A stretch of 64,000 nucleotides of DNA, taken from JACCQS01 sp963766765 (lineage in GTDB: Bacteria; Actinomycetota; Actinomycetes; Mycobacteriales; Geodermatophilaceae). The position numbers were made by a program, and so were the translations under genes. Below, piece by piece: positions 59,396 to 64,000 of this stretch. Location: positions 1 to 64,000 of the forward strand of contig CAVYBR010000002.1 of assembly GCA_963766765.1 (NCBI GenBank). The letters are read 5' to 3'. The notes beneath the pieces were generated by a model. It was not told where the DNA came from and did no database searches. It saw nothing but the letters and a program-made list of their open reading frames with translations. Every line of letters starts with the position of its first letter. The first letter of the stretch is position 1.

Positions 59396-59797
59396 TTGTT
59401 GACGACCTCCTCATACATCCCGCCCAACGCCCGCGCCATCTTCCGGAGCTCGGTTATCGGGGCCGGCATCACCGCCGTCCTCTCGCTGCTCATCTTCATC
59501 CCGCTCGGATACCTGGCAGCGGTGCTCTTCGGTGTCTTCGGGCTCGCGATCGGCGTCGCGAACGCAGCGATGATCCAGCGGTCGGCTGCGCGCTTCGCTG
59601 ATCAAGGCGGCGCCGGTAAGGGCGGCCTGGCGGTGTCCGCGCTGGTCCGGCTTGGCGTTTCCACCGGCATCGCGCTCGCCTGCGGCCTGATCTTCCGACC
59701 GGAGGGACTTGGCGTGTTCGCCGGACTTGCGGCCTTCCAGCTGATCGCGGTGGCAGCTGCCGCCCGCCCGATGATCAAGGAGCTGCGTCACCAGTGA
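59396..59797 (+). CDS. atpI: ATP synthase subunit I-like membrane protein
   Basis: A 133-residue protein with four hydrophobic segments, in the position and topology of AtpI, an assembly factor for the c-ring. The start is TTG 59396; the stop overlaps the atpB start by 4 bp. Sequence similarity in this family is low, so the call rests largely on position. Confidence 0.8.
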   Translation: MLTTSSYIPPNARAIFRSSVIGAGITAVLSLLIFIPLGYLAAVLFGVFGLAIGVANAAMIQRSAARFADQGGAGKGGLAVSALVRLGVSTGIALACGLIFRPEGLGVFAGLAAFQLIAVAAAARPMIKELRHQ

Positions 59798-60498
59798 GTG
59801 CCACCTTCCTGGCCGCTGACGGCGGCGTCGAGATCGGGAATCACTGGACCGTCGAGGTCGCCGGATATTCGCTCAACATGGACACGATCGTCGCGACCCT
59901 GCTCTCCGGGGCCATCGTCATCGGTCTCGGCGTGTGGGTCGGCCGCGGGGCCAACGCCGGAAACCCCACGAGGCTGCAGATCTTCTTCGAGACGATCAAG
60001 GAGGCCATCGAGGACCAGGTCGAGGAGAATCTCGGCATCAAGACCGCGCCCTGGGTGGTGCCCTTCGCGTTCGCGATCGCCATGCTGATCCTGTTCGCTA
60101 ACCTGCTCGCGATCCTGCCGACCGAGGAGATCCTGCCGCCGCCGACCGCGGACGTGAACCTGACCTTCGCGCTCGCTCTGGTCGTGATGTTCGTCGTGTG
60201 GTGGACGGCCATCAAACGCCAGCCGCGACGCTTCTTCGGCCACTTCAAGAACCCGATGGCGATCGTCGAGGAGATCACCAAGCCGATCTCGCTGTCGCTG
60301 CGGCTCTTCGGCAACGTTCTGTCGGGCACGATCATGATCCAGCTCATCGTGGCGTTGCCGGTCTATATCCTGTGGGCCCCGTTCACGATCTGGAAGCTGT
60401 TTGACATCTTCATCGCCGTGCTTCAGGCGGTCATCTTCACCATCCTGACCATCATCTACCTTGGTCAGGCAATCGGTGAGGATGCCGACGCGCACTGA
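59794..60498 (+). CDS. atpB: ATP synthase F0 subunit a
   Basis: The stator channel subunit; 234 residues. The essential Arg lies in SLSLRLFGNVLSGTIMIQLI (helix 4), and the last helix ends with ILTIIYLGQAIGEDADAH. Five to six membrane segments. The GTG start overlaps the atpI stop. Confidence 0.95.
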   Translation: MSATFLAADGGVEIGNHWTVEVAGYSLNMDTIVATLLSGAIVIGLGVWVGRGANAGNPTRLQIFFETIKEAIEDQVEENLGIKTAPWVVPFAFAIAMLILFANLLAILPTEEILPPPTADVNLTFALALVVMFVVWWTAIKRQPRRFFGHFKNPMAIVEEITKPISLSLRLFGNVLSGTIMIQLIVALPVYILWAPFTIWKLFDIFIAVLQAVIFTILTIIYLGQAIGEDADAH

Positions 60499-60536
60499 TC
60501 GCCCCTTGGACCTGCTCAACCCATCAAAGGAGATAA

Positions 60537-60818
60537 ATGTCCAGCGTTATGGAAGTTCTCGCAGCGGACGCTGAATTGAACACGGCGATCACGACTGCTG
60601 GCGCGTACATCGGTGGGGGTCTGGCCCTGGCTGGTGGCGCCATCGGCGCGGCCATCGGTGACGGCCTCGCCGGTAGCCAGGTCATCGCGGGTGTGGCCCG
60701 TCAGCCCGAGGCTCGCGGTCGGCTCTTCGGAATCTTCCTGATCACAGTGGGTCTGGTGGAGGCCATGTACTTCATCAACCTGGCGTTCATGGCGCTGTTC
60801 GTCTTCGTCCTGGGCTAG
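60537..60818 (+). CDS. atpE: ATP synthase F0 subunit c
   Basis: The rotor-ring subunit; 93 residues. Helix 1 is a glycine/alanine-rich hairpin half (IGGGLALAGGAIGAAIGDGL), the loop has ARQPEARGR, and helix 2 carries the proton-binding Glu in FLITVGLVEAMYFINLAFMA. AAAGGAGA Shine-Dalgarno before ATG 60537. Only one proton-site Glu, and no Na+-type Gln/Thr signature is evident. Confidence 0.96.
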   Translation: MSSVMEVLAADAELNTAITTAGAYIGGGLALAGGAIGAAIGDGLAGSQVIAGVARQPEARGRLFGIFLITVGLVEAMYFINLAFMALFVFVLG

Positions 60819-60821
60819 GAC

Positions 60822-61415
60822 ATGACTGACTTGGACATGACCGACTTGCTTGCCGAAGAGGAGGGCGGGGGCAGCAACTTCCTGGTGCCCGATCTCACGA
60901 TCATCGTGGAGATTCTGGCCTTCCTGCTGATTCTCTGGATCCTGCGGCGCTATGTCTGGCCGCCGCTGTCCAAGGCGATGGACGATCGCCGGGCGATGAT
61001 CCGCCAAGCGGCCGAGGATGCCGCTGCGGCATCCGCCAAGCTCAAGGAGGCCGAGGATCGCTACGAATCAGCCCTTGCCGAGGCCCGTACCGAGGCCGCG
61101 ATCATTCGTGACCAGGCCAGGGCCGACGGCCAGTCCATCCGCGAGGAATTGAAGGCCAAGGCTGAGGCCGAGGTCGAGCGCATCCGGACCCGGGGCGAGG
61201 AACAACTCGCCAGTCAACGCGAACAGGTCGTCCGGCAGGTGCGCAGCGAGATCGGCGGTCTGTCGTTCATGCTGGCCGAGCGCATCGTCGGCGAGGCGCT
61301 AGCCGATGATGAGCGATTGAAGCGCACGGTGGACACATTCCTCGCCGGCGTCGACGATGTCTCCACCGTGGAGGCGCAGCGCGAGACGACCTCGAGCGTG
61401 GGCGGGGCCGGCTGA
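60822..61415 (+). CDS. atpF: ATP synthase F0 subunit b
   Basis: The peripheral-stalk subunit; 197 residues. One N-terminal membrane helix (LTIIVEILAFLLILWILRRY), then a long charged coiled coil (KLKEAEDRYESALAEARTEA onward), ending near TVEAQRET. It is a normal b subunit, not a b-delta fusion. atpH should follow but does not; the next gene is typA. Confidence 0.94.
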   Translation: MTDLDMTDLLAEEEGGGSNFLVPDLTIIVEILAFLLILWILRRYVWPPLSKAMDDRRAMIRQAAEDAAAASAKLKEAEDRYESALAEARTEAAIIRDQARADGQSIREELKAKAEAEVERIRTRGEEQLASQREQVVRQVRSEIGGLSFMLAERIVGEALADDERLKRTVDTFLAGVDDVSTVEAQRETTSSVGGAG

Positions 61416-61494
61416 GCGCGAGACTCAGCGACCCGGTCGAACTCCGGCTTTCTGAGCCGCAGACCACCGGCCAAGTACCATGGGTGGTATTCCC

Positions 61495-63387
61495 ATGAAC
61501 ACTGCCTCCTCCGTGCTGAGCACGGATCATCCCCACACGTCCTTTGGCGCCGCGCCGACGCACGTGCGTTCCGACCTGCGCAACCTCGCCATCGTCGCGC
61601 ACGTCGATCACGGCAAGACCACCCTCGTGGACGCTCTGCTGCGGCAATCCGGTGCTTTTCGAGCCAACGAGGCGCTCACCGATCGGGTCATGGACTCCGG
61701 TGACCTTGAGCGGGAAAAGGGCATCACGATCCTCGCCAAGAACACGTCCCTGGTGTGGCGCGGCACGACCCTCAACATCGTCGACACTCCCGGGCACGCC
61801 GACTTCGGCGGCGAGGTCGAGCGGGCGCTGACCATGGTCGATGGGATCGTCCTGCTGGTCGATGCCGCAGAAGGCCCGCTGCCGCAAACCCGATTCGTCC
61901 TCCGCAAGGCCCTCGAGCGCGAGCTACCGGTGATCCTCGCGGTGAACAAGATCGATCGCCCGGACGCTCGGGTGACCGCGATCGTCGACGATGTCTACGA
62001 GCTCTTCATGGACCTCGACGCCAGTGACGACCAACTGGACTTCCCGATCGTCTACTGCTCCGGACGTGAGGGCACGGCGACGCTGGACATGGCAGAGCCG
62101 GGCACGGATCTGGCCGCGCTGTGCCAGACCGTCCTCGACACGATCCCGCCGCCGACCTACACCGAGGGCGCACCATTGCAGGCCTGGGTGACCAACCTGG
62201 ATGCGAACCCTTACGTGGGCCGCCTGGCCCTGTGCCGCATCGTCGAGGGCACGATCACCAAGGGTCAGACCGCCGCCTGGTGCCGGGTTGACGGCAGCAT
62301 CGAGCGGGTCAAGATCTCTGAACTGTTCCTCACCCAGCATCTGAACCGGATCCCGGTGGAGCAGGCCCGGCAGGGCGACATCGTCGCCGTTGCCGGGATC
62401 GCGGACATCACGATCGGCGAGACCCTGGCCGACGCCGAGGACCCACGCCCGCTGCCGCTGATCACCGTCGATGAGCCAGCCCTGTCCATGACAATCGGCA
62501 TCAACACCTCCCCGCTGGCCGGCCGCGATGGCAAGAAGCTGACCGCCCGTCAGGTGAAGAATCGGTTGGACTCCGAACTCGTGGGCAACGTCAGCCTTCG
62601 CGTCGAACCGACCGATCGTCCCGATGCCTGGGAGGTCCAGGCGCGTGGCGAATTGCAGTTGGCGATCTTGATCGAACAGATGCGCCGCGAGGGCTTCGAA
62701 CTGACGGTCGGCAAGCCCCAGGTGGTCACCCGCGAGATCAACGGAAAGCGCCACGAGCCGGTCGAGCGGGTTACGATCGACGTGCCTGAGGCGCACCTCG
62801 GCGCCGTCACCCAATTGCTTGCCGGCCGCAAGGGCCGGATGACCAACATGGTCAATCACGGGCTGGGTTGGGTACGGCTGGACTACCTGGTGCCCGCGCG
62901 CGGACTGATCGGGTTTCGCAACGAGTTCCTGACCAACACCCGCGGCACCGGCGTGTTGAGCCAGGTGTTCGAGGGTTTCGAACCGTGGTTCGGCGAGATC
63001 AACCTGCGCAACACCGGCTCTTTGGTCGGCGACCGGAGCGGGCCGGCTACCACGTTCGCGATGCTGAACCTGCAGGACCGCGCGGTCATGATGGTCACTC
63101 CAGGCACCGAGGTCTACCAAGGCATGATCGTGGGGGAGAACAGCCGGGTCGGCGACATGGATGTCAACGTCGCCAAGGAGAAGAAGCTCACGAACATGCG
63201 GCAATCGGCCGGTGACGAGACCGTGAAGCTCACCCCACCGAGATTGCTCTCTCTGGAGCAGGCGCTCGGATTCATCTCGCCCGAGGAGTGCGTCGAGGTG
63301 ACCCCGAAGCACCTGCGGCTGCGCAAGGTTCATCTGGATCCGCACGAACGGGCCAAGTCCGCGAAGCGAGCCAGCGCCGCCAGCTAA
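61495..63387 (+). CDS. typA: GTP-binding protein TypA/BipA
   Basis: Ribosome-binding translational GTPase, about 630 residues. The G domain has NLAIVAHVDHGKTTLVDALL, GITILAKN, DTPGHADFGGEVER and NKIDRPDAR. EF-G-like domains II, III and V follow, and the TypA-specific C-terminal domain has LVPARGLIGFRNEFLTNTRG. Start taken as ATG 61495 (GGGTGG upstream); ATG 61480 is also in frame. CATGGG (61479-61484) can pair with CCCATG (61492-61497), covering the start. Confidence 0.95.
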   Translation: MNTASSVLSTDHPHTSFGAAPTHVRSDLRNLAIVAHVDHGKTTLVDALLRQSGAFRANEALTDRVMDSGDLEREKGITILAKNTSLVWRGTTLNIVDTPGHADFGGEVERALTMVDGIVLLVDAAEGPLPQTRFVLRKALERELPVILAVNKIDRPDARVTAIVDDVYELFMDLDASDDQLDFPIVYCSGREGTATLDMAEPGTDLAALCQTVLDTIPPPTYTEGAPLQAWVTNLDANPYVGRLALCRIVEGTITKGQTAAWCRVDGSIERVKISELFLTQHLNRIPVEQARQGDIVAVAGIADITIGETLADAEDPRPLPLITVDEPALSMTIGINTSPLAGRDGKKLTARQVKNRLDSELVGNVSLRVEPTDRPDAWEVQARGELQLAILIEQMRREGFELTVGKPQVVTREINGKRHEPVERVTIDVPEAHLGAVTQLLAGRKGRMTNMVNHGLGWVRLDYLVPARGLIGFRNEFLTNTRGTGVLSQVFEGFEPWFGEINLRNTGSLVGDRSGPATTFAMLNLQDRAVMMVTPGTEVYQGMIVGENSRVGDMDVNVAKEKKLTNMRQSAGDETVKLTPPRLLSLEQALGFISPEECVEVTPKHLRLRKVHLDPHERAKSAKRASAAS

Positions 63388-63414
63388 ATGTGTGCCCGGG
63401 CGGAGCCTGGTGGA

Positions 63415-64000
63415 TCAACCGGTTCGCAGCTTCGGCAGCCCGCGCTGGATCTGCCTGCATGCCTGAGCGATTCGTTGCTCGTTCTCGATCAGAGCGAACC
63501 GTACGTACCCCTCGCCCTGGGAGCCGAACCCAACGCCAGGTGACGTCGCGACATCGCAGTCATTGACCACCAGGGTCGCGAAGTCGATCGAGCCGAGCTC
63601 GCTGTATGCCTCGGGGATGCGCGCCCAGGCGAACATCGTGCCCCGCGGCCGGGCAATCGGCCAGCCTGCACGAGCCAAGCCGCTGCACAGGGCATCGCGG
63701 CGGGACTCGTAGATCGTGTTGACTTCGCGGGGGTAGTCCGTGGCCTCGTTCAAGGTGACCGTGGCAGCGATCTGGATCGGCTGGAACGTACCGTAATCCA
63801 GATAGCTCTTCAGCTTCGCAAGCGCCGCGACCACTTCGCTGTTGCCGACCAGGAAGGCGATCCGCCAGCCGGCCATGGAGAACGACTTGGTCATCGAGTA
63901 CAGCTCGACGGCACACTCCCGGGCTCCGTCGCACTGCAGGATCGACGGAGCGGTCCAACCGTCAAAGGTGGTTTCCGCGTAGGCGAAATCGTGCACGAGT
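63415..64000 (-). CDS. AlaC/LL-DAP-type aminotransferase, C-terminal part (runs off the window)
   Basis: The C-terminal ~195 residues of a class I/II PLP aminotransferase; its start lies beyond the right edge. The PLP lysine is in YSMTKSFSMAGWRIAFLVGN, followed by KSYLDYGTFQPIQIAATVTL and VGFGSQGEGYVRFALIENEQ. These patterns fit the AlaC/YfdZ branch more than DapC. It is convergent with typA, 27 bp apart. Confidence 0.85.
   Translation of the reverse strand, partial: LVHDFAYAETTFDGWTAPSILQCDGARECAVELYSMTKSFSMAGWRIAFLVGNSEVVAALAKLKSYLDYGTFQPIQIAATVTLNEATDYPREVNTIYESRRDALCSGLARAGWPIARPRGTMFAWARIPEAYSELGSIDFATLVVNDCDVATSPGVGFGSQGEGYVRFALIENEQRIAQACRQIQRGLPKLRTG

Noticed and set aside
1..64000. 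tRNA or rRNA genes, CRISPR arrays, insertion sequences, prophage or defence islands
   Set aside because: No T-loop-like tRNA ends, regularly spaced repeats, transposase/integrase motifs or phage genes were seen in either strand.

Overview
The window is a stretch of chromosome from a high-GC actinobacterium. Evidence for this: the gene content and order match the Actinomycetota core (ThyX instead of ThyA, ClgR, RNase J, an acVLRF1-type protein, DUF2631, a Ddn-type deazaflavin nitroreductase, a DUF4439 ferritin-like protein), GTG/TTG starts are common, and many genes have TANNNT boxes 5-7 nt before the start codon, as in actinobacterial leaderless transcripts. From about 1 to 59.1 kb the core genes follow, as I recall it, the same order as Mycobacterium tuberculosis from rpsB to clgR, but with most of the genes found between them there missing. 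I cannot name the order or genus.

Layout. 0.1-5.3 kb: rpsB-tsf-pyrH-frr-cdsA plus a membrane protein. 5.4-8.6 kb: a SpoU methyltransferase divergent from rlmN (frameshifted), a VIT-family protein and an unknown protein. 8.7-14.4 kb: a DUF2631 protein and a HAD phosphatase on the minus strand, then dxr-rseP-ispG-GNAT (MEP isoprenoid pathway around a site-2 protease). 14.4-18.2 kb: an accessory block with a DUF899 protein, a PadR regulator with a perfect operator-like repeat, and an ABC-2 exporter whose ATPase is frameshifted. 18.3-21.8 kb: a penicillin-binding lipoprotein, then three minus-strand genes (acVLRF1, ferritin-like, Tat lipoprotein). 21.9-27.8 kb: the rimP-nusA-ylxR-infB-ylxP-rbfA transcription/translation cluster. 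27.9-34.5 kb: a MATE exporter, larE, a VOC protein, larB, truB, ilvE, ribF. 34.6-41.9 kb: rpsO-pnp-M16 protease, glycerate kinase, dapB, DUF2461, GNAT. 42.1-46.7 kb: a second accessory block with an ABC-2 exporter whose permease carries three frameshifts, a divergent MarR/GbsR regulator, a frameshifted DUF4097 gene and its RHH/HicB-like partner. 47.0-59.1 kb: thyX-dapA, a fused receiver/TrxR-like flavoprotein, rnj, small genes, ftsK-rimO-pgsA-cinA-clgR. 59.1-61.4 kb: the F0 genes of ATP synthase only (atpZ/atpI-like, atpB, atpE, atpF). 61.5-64 kb: typA and part of an AlaC-type aminotransferase running off the right edge.

Most of the window is housekeeping. There are no tRNA or rRNA genes, insertion sequences, prophage or CRISPR that I can see. 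The most unusual points are: (i) two perfect 38-bp tandem copies of the nusA ribosome-binding/start region between rimP and nusA. They create a chain of overlapping ATGA/GTGA mini-ORFs and supply the rimP stop codon. (ii) The ATP synthase operon stops after atpF and is joined to clgR on one side and typA on the other. (iii) Seven single-base frameshifts fall in five genes, all dispensable-type. (iv) Several clean palindromic operators sit next to the accessory regulators. I do not see a convincing wholly new multi-gene system.
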